A stretch of DNA of 64,000 nucleotides. Origin: Patagioenas fasciata (Eukaryota > Chordata > Aves > Columbiformes > Columbidae). Under the pieces are notes generated by a model. That model was given only the letters and a program-made list of their open reading frames with translations. It ran no database searches and was not told the DNA's origin. Location: the NCBI RefSeq assembly GCF_037038585.1, contig NC_092523.1, forward strand, positions 29,207,501-29,271,500, given 5' to 3'. Position 1 is the stretch's first letter, and each line of letters opens with the position of its first letter. The translations under genes were made by a program, and so were the position numbers. Of the stretch, positions 12,401 through 27,400 are shown piece after piece.

Positions 12401-15400
12401 TGGTTTCTGATGGGCAGCCATAGCTCTCCAAAGGGCAGGTTCCCCTTTGTGCCATTGCCAGGGACTGTGACCCAGGCCTGTGGGACTTGGCTGGGCTGCA
12501 GCTATTCTGCCCACTTTTGAGTCCCTTTACTTCTCTCTCACTCAGGATTTCCCTTCAGCTTCTGGGCAGCAATTGGGTGGAAGCTGAGTGTCGGGGATGA
12601 AGGGCAAGGGAACGGGGAGCTGTGTGGTTGCTGGATGCAGAGAAGAAAGACACTTGGCTCTCGGAGATGTGACATCCTGAAAACTGAGAGTTTCACCATT
12701 CCTCTACTGCCTACCTATTCCTGCAAAACCCACCAATAAAATATGCTCCCCATATTACTATAAAGGCTTAATCATACAGAAGGGAAGAAGTTATTAATTT
12801 TGTCACTCTGTTACATCAAGAGCCAAATGGAGTTACGAAGCCAGTGTTTCCAGACATGGTATTGAGCCACAAGGACTAACCTTGCTTCATATATGATGGG
12901 AATTCTGCTCATTTATATTTCTTTCAAAGCCATGAATGTTATGACAAACAAGTACAAAAATTTACATTAAAAACCCAGTAAGGTTGCACAATGAAGATTT
13001 CAGTAGTTAGGAGATGATGGCACAAGGTCATTTTCCTGTGAAAAACTTCTTTTCCTTCTTTTCCTAGCAGAATATGCCTACACCCCACTTCACAGAAACA
13101 GTTAGTGCTGCATACTAAACCTTTTCTGGCAGCTGACTTGAGACCCTCTAATCTGATGCATCCCAAAAATGTATGGGATGGCTGAAGATTTCAGGGTGTG
13201 ATGCTCTTTCACTGTCTCTCAGTTTTCCAAATGAAGCCTTTGAATTAAAGCAGGCTTTCAAAGTACCCTCTTTTTACCTGTTTTTATCCTGCTGTCTCTG
13301 CTGATAACTCCTCCAGGTTCAACATTTATCACATAGATAGGCAAATCCCATTCCCGATTAGATGCTCCGCCTGCTACAGTCATTCCCAGCGACTCTGTGT
13401 GATCTTTCCGGACAGCCACCACCTTCTCGTGACAGGTGACGGCATGAAGGGTGCTCTGTCATGGAGAAAGCAGCAACAAACACACACAGTAGTCACAGGC
13501 ACCTCCTCGACAACGTATGCATTTTCTATTAAAATGAATATTTGTTGAAGGAACACCACAACACTTCACAGCCACCTGCCATGCCTGGCCAGATGGCCAG
13601 CATGACTCTCTAGGGCTCAGGCATCTGTGGAGTCAGAGCCACCACTGAGATAATCTGTGCTTTAATAGTTAAAGTCAGGCACTACTCCTGCCAAAATCAG
13701 AAATGTTTTAATGTTGAGACTAACAGAAGCAGGTCTTTGAAATGCAAATAAGGAATCTGATTAAAAAAAATAAAAAGTTCTTGATATTAATATCACTAGT
13801 GGTCCTCTTGTCTTTGACTATCAGGTCATGGTTTTTATCTAGCTGCTTGCAGTCTGAACATCATTTATACAGTTAAAGGGAAATTGTCCACCTGGGTTAA
13901 AAGAATAAAACTCTTGGGGATAAATTAGAAGATACACATTCTACTTGCTCTTCTGTATTTCTGTGTTTCTTTATAAGTTACTGGTGGGAATACATTCAGA
14001 GAATATGTATTTCTGTTCAGGAAAAGATGACATTTGTAGAGTGAAGAGCCAGCTGCTTCCAGGGTGATCTTCCTAGCGCTTGTGCTCTGGGGCAGTCACC
14101 TCTACTCTCTGAGGACAGCCATGCCCTTACTCCTGCCTCTGGACAGGAGAAGTTACACACACCACGCTGGTCATGCAACAACTTGAGTATGAGCCAGGGT
14201 GAAACAAACTCGCGGGCGGCCTCGGTGTGGAGAGGCAACACAAGCTCCAACAAAACCTGTGAACCAAATGTCACATTTACAACACACCCAGCTCTAACAG
14301 AAGAGCTCCAGAAACAAGGATGCTTGTCCAGAAAATCTGGATTTAAATGTTATCTGCTTTAATTTACTTAAGTATTTCTTAAGCTGTGCTCCTGGCTTCA
14401 ACTCTTAAAGATGCCAGTCCTTGCAGGAACAGCACCATCCATTCCAGGCTCACATGTAGATACAATAGCATGCTGCTAAATACATTTCAAATATATATTT
14501 TAAAAAAACCCCAACCTTTTCATTCACAAGTGTGACCTTACATTTCTAATATGCAAAAATAATCTATAAATGTCATTTAAAGCCACATTAACCTCTTCCA
14601 AGAAATCTGAGATCACAAAAAGACATTCCACCTCAGTTCCTGGGCCAGCAGCGCAGAACGTGGAGCAGGTGAGTCCGCAGCTGCTCTCACAGTGACAACA
14701 ATGGATGAAGGAAAACAGCAGCAAGAGGTTTTTGTGGGAGCAGGAGGAAAGAAGGAACAGCTTCTTGGTGGGAACTACGTAGTGTGAAGAGAGGAAGGTG
14801 GATGGCCTGTCTAGGCATAGCACAGGAACAGTTTCAGTTTTGGGGTTTTATACTTTTTTGCTGCTGGTTTGGGTTTTGTTTTACAGGCAGGGCAGGGTAT
14901 ATTGGGGGGGGGTGGGTGGGAATATGTTTGTATTTTGTTGCTATTGTTGTTTTATGTTTTTTTAAGGGCGTCTTTGGTGGTACTAACTCTGCACCTGAAC
15001 TTCTGGGATACAATGTCGAAAACAACACCTAGAACATTTTAGCAACTTAATAAAGGATCTCAAGATGATTGAGCACAAGTACAGTGGCTGTCACAGAGCA
15101 CCAGGAACAAAAAGACAAAGAGCTCAGTAGAAAAGGTCTTCTCTTAGTCACCAGCCCAAAAAACCAAAACCGATATAGTTATTTGGACATATCACATCTG
15201 ACCCATGCAAAACACAGCCACTGTGTAAGAGTGAATGGGCTTATCATTTGCAAATGAACCTGAAAATTTCAGAAAGTTTTATAACGCTCCCTTTAAAAAA
15301 AAAAAAAGTTCTTGTCCAGATAATTTTAACCTTTCACCTTTGTATTTTAGGTGCAAATGGTTTAGACATAGTAGTTCTCTCTTTATGCAAAGCAAACATA

Positions 15401-18400
15401 ATGTTTCATCCATGTTTGTACCTTATTTGTAAAAAACGGTTGTCTTTTTTCCCTTGGAAAGTAATGGTTTCCTGTGAAGAAAAGGCCACTTCCTGAAGCA
15501 TGTGGGATAGGGACACTACTAATGATCACAAAAATGCAGTTTGAAATTTTGTAGCAAAATATGAAATTGGAATTAGGCTTGCATCTCCAAGTGTTTGGGG
15601 CAATTTTGTTAATTGTTCACTGTCCGTCATGTTTCAGGCACCAAAAGCAAGAGTTGATAAACCTATTTTTGAGGAACCAGTGCAGAGACAAGCAGATTTC
15701 AAGGCAGTGCTTGGTAGCAAATTGTCATGTTGCATTTCAATGAAGAATCATAAAAATACTGGTACTTGTATGCTCAACCACGTAGGACCAGTTTTCCTTT
15801 GAATCTGCTCTTCCACATGTAATTTTTTACATGACTGCAGACAGAAGGGAATTGAGGGACTCAGCTGAGACGCAGGCAGTGATGAAAGGAAAGCAAAGCC
15901 TTTCTTAGTAAACACACGTAGAGCTTTCTTGGAGGTACAACTGATAATGAGTAAATGAGTTAAAAGGCAATGTTTATCAGTGATCGCATTTCAATGCATT
16001 CTCTTCTAAACAGTTGTCTTTCTCTGTCATTTTGAAGTGACCTTGGAGGTCAAGAGAAGAAAAACATAACACTTCATCTCCTCCTCTTTTTTATTTTTCT
16101 TTTTTATATTTTTACTGTAAAATAAATATTTACAGCAGATTAGCAGAACTTCAAAGCCATGACACGTGTCTTGGAAGCAGAGGATGTAGCTGGGTCTGCT
16201 TGCAAAAAGTCTGTCACCTGAAGGCTAACCTGCTTGTATGGGCAGAGAACGTTGGCTGCCCAAGCAACAGGGCAACAGATTTGTTTTAAGTACTAGACAA
16301 TTTGTTAGAAATGAGTAAGAAAACAGTTACAATTAAAAACAAGTGCTATTTAGTTAATAAGAAAGCTCCCACTGACTTCAAAGAAGTCAAGTCTGGCCTG
16401 TTTATGCGTTACAGCCTGGCTTAACAACCTCGGCTGCAGAAGAAAGTTATTTCTGACATCTTCTCTTTTCTGCATCCAGGCAGCAGCCGGAACAGTTTGG
16501 GCTGTGCTTCTTCCGTCTCCATCCACAGGAAAATAGCTTGGTGAGAGACTGTGCAAGGCCAGCCTCCTGGCACACCACACACCCGAGGTCACTGCTGCCA
16601 GAGAAGGACGTGGTCACTACAGACTGTCCTCTTTCTCCAGCACCTTGTTGGCTGCATGGCTGGTTGCCATTGGCATTGGCCTGAAAGAGAGCTGCCTCCT
16701 TGGGCTTTCCAGATGGAGGCAGGCTGTCATGAGGGCAACAGCTTGGCCAAAAGCAGTTCCTGAGCTGTTATATGAGCACGATGGCTGCTGGAAGCTGGAG
16801 TTTATTCTTGGAGCCGAATACAGTCAAGGCTTGAGAGCAGATTTCAGCCCGCGTTTACACACGTGCTCTACAGTGAGAGCTGCTCGCCTCAAAGAGAGCA
16901 TTCCTGACCTGCTAGTATCAGCTCCTACAGTAAGCTCAGGGTGGAAACGAACACCTTAAAATTCACTGGAACTCAGGTCAGTTAGCAATCTCTCTATCAA
17001 CCACACGTAAGAAAGCAATCCCACTGATGGCAGCAGGTAGCAGACTCATCAAACCACACACTCACAGGAAAATCCCTTGACAGAAAAGTGCAACCTAGGA
17101 GCATTGCCTTGGTTTTGAGCAGGAGCACACATTAGAACTCTGCACAGGCCCTAGGCTTGCAAGCGTTACTCCTGCACTAATGTCTATTTAAAAACAAGTA
17201 ACATTTTAAGTCTGCCAAAGCCCAGAATTTAAAGATGTTGAATTGCAAATGATGTTCAGTTAAATCTTCAACAAAAAAACAAGAAAAATTCAAACTGACA
17301 CACTCATACCCTATAAAATGGCAAATAAATCTCCAGTACTGATTGTATTGGACCAAGAGCCTACAGTGCCTGAAGCTCATCGTGTCCGCCAGCTGTACTG
17401 ATCTACTGATCTATTGCCAGTGCATTTTCTCTGATAAAAACCCTCCACTGCACACACACAAAGCTAAAGGAAGTTAGAAACAGCTTGGAATTTACTTTTT
17501 TTTTGGCTGTGATCTTTCCCAGAAAGGTACGCAAATGGTGGCACTGGGCAGATGCTCACACCAACACGTCCACTCATGAGTTTATGTAGCACCCATCTCT
17601 TCATGGCAAACTGGAAATCCTCCTAAAAGCTATGGTCTACCCAACAAAAAGCAAATCTTTGAAGGACAGTTGCAAGGTCCACATTGGTCCTTCAATCTCA
17701 CAGGTACCCAAAATAACGTGTGATTTACCAAGAATTCCAAGCTAACACCTGAATGGGGATCCAGGGCAGAGTATGGAAGACATGTTCCCAAATAATCCCA
17801 TGTGATATCAATTGATCAAATTAATATAGTAGAGCTCAGAGCATCACCAGAAAACATACAGTAGCAACACAAGCTGATTGCTGTCCTATACATATCTCCC
17901 TAAGGAAATCATTACTTCATTAGGAAGTAATGCTTTGCAGATGTGTGATTATTTGGGCACGATTTGCTACTGGGTAGTAGTTACTGAGCAATGACTCTGC
18001 TCTCTAGTTTAACTCTGGCTGAACCAGCCTCACCTAACAAGGGTTGTGATTGAGATTCCTGGAAAACAAAAACTAAAAATAGATAAATAGACACTAGCAT
18101 GTTTTTTATACATAAAAACATTAGACAGATGTAGGTAAAAAAACCTGCAAAGAATGGGTGTCTTCAAGCACTTGTAAGATGCAGAGCTAGGCTCGTCTCC
18201 TGGCTGACAGCTGTGTGTCCGATCTAACAGCTGGTTCAGTCCAAAGGTCCCTTTTAGGATCCATCTGGCTGCCCATCAGGCAGGATGGATTTAAATCAAC
18301 CATGCCCACCCAGCTCCCTGATGTAGCCCTGGTGTCAGTGGCTAGGGGACCAGCTCACAAAGGATTGCATAAGTGGTGACAGAGTGATTAATATAAACTA

Positions 18401-21400
18401 CCCAGCCACGTGACTCTAGATTTACTGAAATAAATTCAACTCCTGCAAGGACACACCTTGTTCTGTCTATAGTGCAAAGAATTACATTGAGTAAACTCAG
18501 AAAACGTATTTTCAAAGCTCTTGCTGAGTTGATCTCTGCTTTAAAACTTCATATACTATCTGACCATGAAAACCTCTCTGTCTTATGCAGAGGACATATT
18601 GCAAGTCTAAATGCACTAAACACACGATGTAACCAGGTACAGAGGAGCAGCTGGAGGGACAGAGCCATACCTGGGGAGACAGCTGCTCTGTGCTGTGTGG
18701 CCCTGAACGAGTCTGGCTGTGTCCAGCATTGCTGGCCCTCACAGTCCCCATCGCCTGCAAGTCCAGGTTTTGTCAGAGGAGAACCAACATGTTTCAGGTC
18801 CAAAGCCCCACAGAAAGACCACATACTCACAGCAGCTGTGGGAACCACAGCCACTGCCTGCCACCAGTCTGCCAGCTAGGTCAGAGCATGGGTATCTTAA
18901 GAAATGAGCAACAGATTAATAAATACCATAGTTTTCAAGGAGCTTATGGAAATCTCAGCGCAGCATACGAACACTTTTTGCCTGAAGACTTTGCTCCAGA
19001 TGGAGAACCTTCAGATAAGCCTCTTATTTTTGTTGGAGGTCAATGCTGTGTGCTGGCTCACACTGCTGGCCAGGTCCGTGCCTATGGCCAGGATGCTGTG
19101 TGCACATCAGCCCCTGTCCCACCACTGCCCTTCACCTTCTCTCCCCACTCCAGAGGCAGGACAGAAACAGTGTATAAATAATGAGGAACACATCTTTTAC
19201 ATTTTCATTGCAAAACAAAACATGTTTCTTCCGCTGTCAGAAACCAGAGAGAACACCCTAAGACACTAAAACGCTCTCTGTCCTCCTAGTCCCCAGTCCC
19301 ATGGACAGCAGAGAAACCATGCGAGCGCTTGTGTCCTCACCTTGCTGAGGTTCTTCCTCTCGACATGACAGGGCTGGGGGTTGCTGCCACCATAACTCCA
19401 GCCTGTCTCCTGTAAGATGTCGGGGGTCTGCTGCCTGTTCTGTCGCAACACGATGAAGTGAACCTGCTTCTCACTGGCCTGTGGGAGGAGATAGAACATG
19501 AATCCCACCACCCCAGCACAATAAATCGTTGCACTTCAGCCCCAGAGAATTCATGAGATTCCTGAATTTCTCACTAATATGGTTGCAATGACATAAAGCA
19601 GTAGCATCACTTCAGGTCAATAAAGTCAGTGAAAATTTACTGCCACCTATTTATTACTTTTCTTGAAAAACTGGTGTTAATTCAGAAGAAAAATATCTGC
19701 CTCAAATTCATCTGGAAGCAGCAATCCCACCGCCACAAGTACTTACCAGCTCTTGCACACACCTGCATACAGCAACACAATGTGCCTGCCACAGGAGATG
19801 GACAGACAATCAGAGCTGCTGCTGCCAGATCCCTGTAAGGAAGGATGTGCTCAAGGCTTGGCTGGTGAAAATGGGCATTAAACGATGTAACTGAGTCCAC
19901 CTGCATGCAATGGGCATGACAAATATAAGGCAGCTTGAAGAAAGCACATGGAGTAATGGAGTTCAGGATGTGAAACTAGCACAAACTCTCACACTAGGAA
20001 CAGGAACTGCAAAAACAACTCAAAATAAGCTCAAATTGCTTTTGAGCCTTTTTTTTTTTTTTTTTTTTCTCCCACAGCACAGTTGCGAGACGTGTGTGCC
20101 TGAGAGATGCTGCAAAACTTCCACTGTTTTTGTTTGCTCATTATTTCTAATGTGTTCTATGTGTGCCTGATATCAGTGTTACTAATTCTGTGTAGAAGTG
20201 AAATTGTTCTGTCTTACTGGATGAGCACTGTTTCCCTAGAAGCAGATGGCTTCATTCTTTCCTCAGTGAGGCTCATAGAAATCTGTTCAAGACAGCAGTG
20301 GTGATGGGACTTAGCTGGGTACATCATAGGTGTCTGCTGTAAAGACAAAGAGATAAACTGAAGTGTAGAAAACCTCACAATGCTATAGAAGCATACTCAG
20401 AAGATAAAAAAAATAATCCTCTAATCTCCTTCTGTCCAGGCTAAAGACCCTGGTATGATGATAGGCAGGAGGAGTTTTCAAGGGTCAGTCTCCAGAGGTA
20501 CTCGTGCCTGTTTGCTCACAGGTTGTGACTGAGGAACTGCTCAGGATCTCATGTGGAGCCTTCCACAAGCACGTCTGGGTATCTGGTCCCCCTGGGGCTG
20601 CAGTAGCGATGCTTGTTGGTACCACAGCTCTGGGGGCATCAGAACTCCAGGCTGGCTTGCTGGTGCACTGACGTGCCCTGCTGGCCAGAGAGAAGATCAG
20701 GGATAGCTGATGTGGAACAATCAGCTGGAAACAAAACCCAAATCCAGCTGCACTATTGAAATAAAATCTCCCACAGACAACTAACAGAAGCCAGAGGAGG
20801 CCCCTGGGATTTTTGTTTTTATCTTTGTTTTGTCTTTTCTGGGGTTGGATTCAATAGTATTAGTTGAGAGTTAAAAAATGCTTTTGAAAAATGTCACTAT
20901 CATTCAAAAACCAAAACAAACAACCTACCTCTCCTAAACCTCCACTGTAAGCCTGAAATCTGCGCGTTCAGGCTGTGCTATTTGCAAGGAAGGTGGTATC
21001 TCAGTAAAAAATGTGCACTGCTTTGCTGCTTTCCCAGTACTTGGAGGGACGATAGCTTTTTTATCAGTAGCTGAAATCATCACAGCTTCATAATACAACA
21101 TTTGGTACATACATACATATTTCAAAATTTCTTCCTAGGTATTTTTACCCTGTCCATTATTATGCAATATTAATTTCTGGTTTATGGATTCATCTGGTAC
21201 CCAAAAGCAGAATGCTGTATCTCGGGACAAATGAAACCACCCTGGACACTAGTTTGCAACATGATTGACATGGAACTGAACAATGCAACACTAAACCTCC
21301 TAAGGGCATATGGCCCCACAAAAATCCAGCTTTCTCTAAAACAAACAGCTTCAACTTATGTAACTTCTGTTTAAAACTCATCTGCTGCCACATGGTTAGT

Positions 21401-24400
21401 CTCAAAGTTAGTTATTTAGAGGAAGGCTGTAAATGTGATTAATTCTTGTAGAACCACTAGCAAAAGTTCAACTAGAGTCTCTACTGCAATGTCACATTTG
21501 TCTTCAGGTCAGTTGAGTAATTTCTCTGAAGTCCAGAGTGTTTTAAAAAGTTATCCAAACAACAAGGCCAGCTTTTGTATTTAAGTACTTCCATATCAAA
21601 ACACATTAGCATTTCTCCTAATCAGAATATTACTGACAACTTCATTCTGATCCCTCCCTCCCCACCTCTTATCCGACAAATTCTTCTCTGTTTTTTACAC
21701 TGAAGCAAGAATTAAATAAATTAGGTTAGCTTTGAGACTGAATGCAAGCAATAGCTGAAACAATCTACTAGAATTAAAATTTGTTACTGCCAAAGCCAAT
21801 CAGACAGGGAAGCAGAGACACGGTGGCAATTGCATTTTCTGCTCTGGGCAGAAGCTGCCCCATCCCTCGCAGGGATGATGGAACACGGACACGGTTTGCC
21901 TGTAGCGGTCACAGGACCTGCTTTCTGCTGACAGCAGTTGTCGTGACAGAGAGGGGTCGTGAGCCCATTGCAAATGCTCTGAACTGTGGTGGGAGGAAGA
22001 TGGAGAGAGGAAGGTGAACATCTGGTGGCAGTAAAGTCTGGCTCAACCCGTGCAGCTCGGCTTGATGGGCTCACATGAGCACCCACTGATCTGTTACCTT
22101 GTTCCTTTTCTTGTCACTCCCATGGAAAACAGATGTGGAATGTCACGTTATTTAGCTTAAAAGTGCCACATCTGACACAAGGCCATCACTAAAGATGACA
22201 CGACAAATGGGAAGCAGCAGACTCCCAAGTGTTACGATGTGTACACGTTCCTAATTAGCGCTTGAGCGTTTACTTCATTTCAGTTCTTGTGACTGAGCAT
22301 ATAAACAGCCAGACACCTAATCCACTGATTAACAACTGTTTCACATATGCTGAAGAAGGCCTGAAGACTCAAATTTATCTCAATTATTCGTTATTTAGAA
22401 GTCAAAACTAATCAGATTCTGCAGAAATCTAATGTTCTCCCAGCTGTACTTGGCTTAACAAGCCACCGCCACCTTTTATGATATTAGTGAATATTAGTTC
22501 TGCTTTTAAACAAACTGGTGGTGTATTTGAAACTTCGACCACTGCTAATTTTAAGACCTCAGTGTACTGTGAGTGACACGCTGAGGTCCTGACAGGCAGG
22601 ACACTGTTGAGAAAGCAGAGTGAAACACCCCTTTGTGTAGGAAGAAAATGCAAAACACTTGTGGCTTCAGTATAATGTTTTTTCTCTGGCATGACATGGA
22701 AACAGGAAAAGCAAATGATAATCGATGAAAAAACATGACAAAAAAGACACAGGTTCTGGGAATTTTGCATGAGACAAATGTGATTCATAGAGCTTACATC
22801 AATGCAATGTAATCCTGGCTTTTTGGAAACCTGAGTCTCCCCTTTGATGGGCATGTTGTTTAAATTCCCAGGCACTGGTGTGCATTTCAAGCATTATTAT
22901 AAATGACACCCACTCTTTGGAACCCAGTAAGAGCTTTAGTTGTGTTTTTAAACACTTGTGTGTGAACTGTCTCATTAGTCATTTTTTCCATTTTATCTCT
23001 AGGCTGCATGTGTTTTTTGCTTATGAAGCACTGTTGCCTTGTTTTGTAGCCATAAAAACCTGTTTTGAGAATACAGTCTGTTGTTTGTTTTTTTTTTTTA
23101 AAGGTTTTTATTCCAGACTTGGTTCCCCTCAGAGATTTTAAGCTGTTCACGCTGCCGCTTTCTGCTCCCAGTTAGGGAGCTACACAAAGCAATCCAGAAT
23201 TTCAACAACTGGCATTATGCAAGGGGGTGCCATTTTCTTTACCTAGGCTATAAACTTCCCAATAGAAGTTGGCTACAGTGAACTGTGCATCTATGCTAAA
23301 GCAGGAATCCTTCCCACAAAAAAGCACTAATTTGAATGCTGCTGTCAATCTGACTCATATTTCCCTGATTGTACCTGTCAGAAAGGGAAAGCAGCCAGCC
23401 TGCTTTGACATCTTGTTATCGAGACTCAAGAAATTCTTCAATATGTGAACACTCTGCATGCCTCCAAATGCAATGTAAAATTGCACAAGTATAATGATTG
23501 CTATGAATATGAGATAAAAGCAAGATAAGGTTCTTGGTTTTGCATAGTATGCTGAAGTTTTCTAAAGAGGTAGGCTGTAAAGAGGGAAAACACATGAAAA
23601 TGGTTGTGGAGGGGAAATCAGGCAGAAGTTGACTGATTTTGTAGCTGAGAAAGGCACAGGGTTTTTTTCTGACAGTTTTGTGGTAAGACTGTTCAGTGCA
23701 TTGCAGAAACACACCTTTAGTTCTCCATATGAGTCTAAATAGAGGTTTATAGAATCTACAGATACAGATCAATTTTCTCCAAAACATCTGGATTTCCATA
23801 TACTGCATTTAGGTAAAAAATATCTACATGGTATGGAGTTCCTTTGGTCAGAAAACACCCCCATGGGAAATCACTGAGTCTGGGAGGATGACATTCATCC
23901 AGACACGTACTGTTGGTTGCCTCAGGCAGCTCCAGTTTGCTCTGGGTCTGCACCAGGGAGCACTGGATGAGTCAGGACCCAGCTGCACCCAATGTTCCCA
24001 GGGCACAGGTTGGCCTGACCTTTGGCAGAGGGCACCACTCTTTGCCGATGCAGAGAGTATGTGGAGGTTTACATCGACCTGTATGTTACAAAGCCCCCTG
24101 AGTGAGCAGATTGCACAGGCATTACTGGGAGGTGGTCCATGCCCATATTCATCCCTGTACACACAGTGAAACAAGGTTGCTTTTAGAGGTGTAAAGTCCC
24201 ATCTGAGCTTGACACATCTCCTTCCCTTCCCAAACTACACACTCATTAATTTTGGCCCCTGCTTTGCAGTGGATGGTAAAAATGCACTTCTTGGCTTTTG
24301 CAAAGTCCAGAACCCAGGGTCAAAGTGGGGGCGACAAACCTGTATCAGCTGGGCTGCGCTCTCTGGACTGCTGTACCGATGGTCATGCCCATTGATGGCC

Positions 24401-27400
24401 AACACCCGGTCGTTCTCCTGAAGCTGTCCATCACGGGCAGCCACGCCGCCTTCCAGCAAATTGAAAATAAATACCCCTGGTTCATCAGCCTTGCGGACCA
24501 GCTTTATTCCCAAATGCTCGTCCGGACTGCTTTTGTTTAGTACAACATGGAAACTGTCATCCCTGTTGCAGAGAGAATCAAGGAAAAGTCCACTGTTTCG
24601 GCATCGGTACCTCTGCTCTCGGAGCACTGTCAGTCGAAGCACGTGGCAGGGTTGCTTCAGGATTGACAGGGCGTAGTTGTGAGGCACATTTTTGATGTCC
24701 ATGCCATTTACCTGGAAAAGAGGAGTGTAAATCAGCAGCAGAAAGACTGCTTGATCTGAATTGGCACTAGAGAGGGCAGATATGTTTACACAGATGTCTT
24801 CATACGAAGTGACGTATGCTATTTCAAACTGTGTCACGCAGGAGGCCAAGACTGTAGTGCAAAACAGCCTTCCCCCTGAGGAAAGGACACACTGTACAGA
24901 CACTTTCTGCCTCTTTTTTTCTATTTTCTTCCTGATACTCTCCAGATATAGATGTTATTTTTCAGCTTTATTACAGCTCTTCTCCAAGCTCCAACAACCT
25001 TTCATATATCTTAATTTTATTCCTCTAGCTTCTGATTTCAAATCACCTTGCCAGCCTTTACTTTCACTCCCACCACTTTTCTGCCATTTGTTGTCTTCAT
25101 TATCTCCCAGTTGTTTTATGTACAGTAGAAATAAATGTTTCCCACCAATGAATCTCTAATTAAAATGAAGAAAAGAGCCTCAAGTAGAAGTTCAAATGTC
25201 CTGGATATTTACTAGCAACTATGCTGATCCACCACACTAGACAACTGGCTTTTTTTATGTTTCTCAGTGTTTTCTAGGTAAGATTTAGCTCAGATGGCAG
25301 TAAAACTGAAGAACTGCCAGTTCTTTGATTTGGCTGGGGAAAAGAAGGAGAAAAAAAGAGCTTCCAGTCAATCCTGCCATGTCTATGTGTGTAAGAGTGA
25401 TTAGATATTGCATTTTATCACTGCTAAATGAAAACCAGTTGCAAGGTTGTAATTCATTGCTCACTGGAAAACTTTAACGAGACATTTCTGTGTAGTTTTA
25501 CATTTCACAGTTTGGACCACTTAAATATTAAGAAATATCTCCAAACCACAACAGAAATATTTCCCAATACAGAGAAAAACATTTGACTGGTGTTTGATTT
25601 GGCATAATACCTGTGTGGGAATGACAGAGATGTTCCTGCTGTGGCCTCACAGGGAGACTGCATCCCTGGAGACACAGCTCAAGTAATTTTGAGTTGCCAG
25701 CTTGGGTACCACGAATGTTGTGAGCTGCACCAGCATGATGCTGAAATAGTCGTGAATCCTTGGTAAATGCCCAGGCAGTCAGGTACGGCCAAGAAGAGCT
25801 GAGCCGGGCCCGTCCATGCTGCAATCCCAGCTTCCCACTGCAGCTTGGATATTCCCTGCAGGAACAGTTTTGGCTCAGTGGTGCCATTAACTTTGCTGCT
25901 CTGTGCTGGCACCAGGATAAAAAGCTTCCCCAAAATTCATGACTGGGTAACACTCACCCAGCTGCCACCTGGAACCACAATCCAGAGGTACATTTATTCA
26001 GTATCGGAGCAAAATATCCCTGCATCATGATCCTGCAAAATCTCTTTGACCAGCGGTCCATCAGATATGAAGCAGAAGGCATGTCACAACCTTGACATGC
26101 TTTAAGCATCCTCAGCTACAAGAAAGCTCAGCAACAGCTTGGAAAGCATGATGGCTTACAGGTGTTCTGAACTTCAAAGGACAGCATCCTTTCTAATTAT
26201 TCACATGGAATATTTAGTAGAAATCAGTAAAGCTGGGAGAACTACTCACTAACCCTACCAGCCAGGCGTGCCAGAAAAGGCAGCAAGATGGACATGCAGA
26301 GGGCCACCTGGAAGACGACCCTGAGATACACAAGCCCAGACGCATGGGCCGTACATACCTGCCTTGCAGTACACCCAGCTCGTGTAGCCTTATCCCAGGC
26401 AATGCCACAATGGTCAGTCTGAGTACCAGCACCAGTCTGTCCATGGCAGCATGGTCCACAATGAACAAAGCACTCTGCTCAAAAGTTTACCTGTAATTTG
26501 GAAAACCTACAGAGCTCTTTGCCATCCCTAACCATGCTGTCACCAATATTTGAACTAGCTGATTAAAGCTGCTTTGGGTGAGCACCTGGGTGACCTCAGT
26601 TGTACCTTTGGCATCCAATGTAAATATACCTGTGCACTCCAACTATACACCATCGAAGTATTGAAGCAAGAAAAGGAACTAGCATTTTCTGTTACTGCAC
26701 TTTCCTTCTAAGGACTGAAGTATTAACATAATTTAGCATTCTTGCAGATCTCCCAGTCACTGGGGTAGCTGAGAGTGCAGTTGCCATTCAGAAGCTATTG
26801 CTGAAGCCACTGCTCACAAGATACATGATCTTTAACCATCCATCCCAATTCTAGTTCATCTTTTATACATTTCTATAAAAACAGAAGCAGAAGCAGCAGC
26901 CAACAGTTAACATCTGAAGGCTGCTTAAATTTGTTTTTGGAGATGTCACCTGTGGCTGCTGGTGGAGCAACATTCCCAAAATCAGAACAGGCAGCACATC
27001 ATATGCTGGATAGTGCTGAACACCTCACACATGGGACCTAGATGTAGAAAGAATTTAACCCATATCAGGCCACCTATCACCTGGTGTAAGAGAAGTATAA
27101 GGCAATGGAAACTTCACTAACTGAGATTTAAGCCCACAGTTCAGTAGAAACAACACAAGAAGTTTTGGTACCACTGGGTCAGAAATTCCCACAGTATGTT
27201 GTGTAACATTGCATTTTGGATCTACCGTGTTTGTAGATGGCAGAAATTGGAGAGGCTTGGTAGAGAACAGGAAAAATAAACAAATCTGTAAGCCTCAATA
27301 CCCATTGAAATGAATGAAATCGTTACAGCATGCAGAGGAACTGAACATCTTTCTTTATGCATTATTCTGTCTGCACAAACAAGCAACATTGCAAATCTCA

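Noticed and set aside
18690-19181. A 163-codon plus-strand ORF
   Set aside because: Several mutually overlapping open frames occur here on both strands because of GC-richer sequence. None has a domain signature or splice-site context.
20041-20077. A long T run followed by CTCCCACAG, resembling a strong plus-strand splice acceptor
   Set aside because: It is on the strand opposite to LNX1, and no plausible exon or antisense gene follows it.
22429-22890. A 153-codon minus-strand ORF in the LNX1 orientation
   Set aside because: The flanking exons join perfectly without it, LNX1 has no extra domain at this point, and the translation resembles nothing known.
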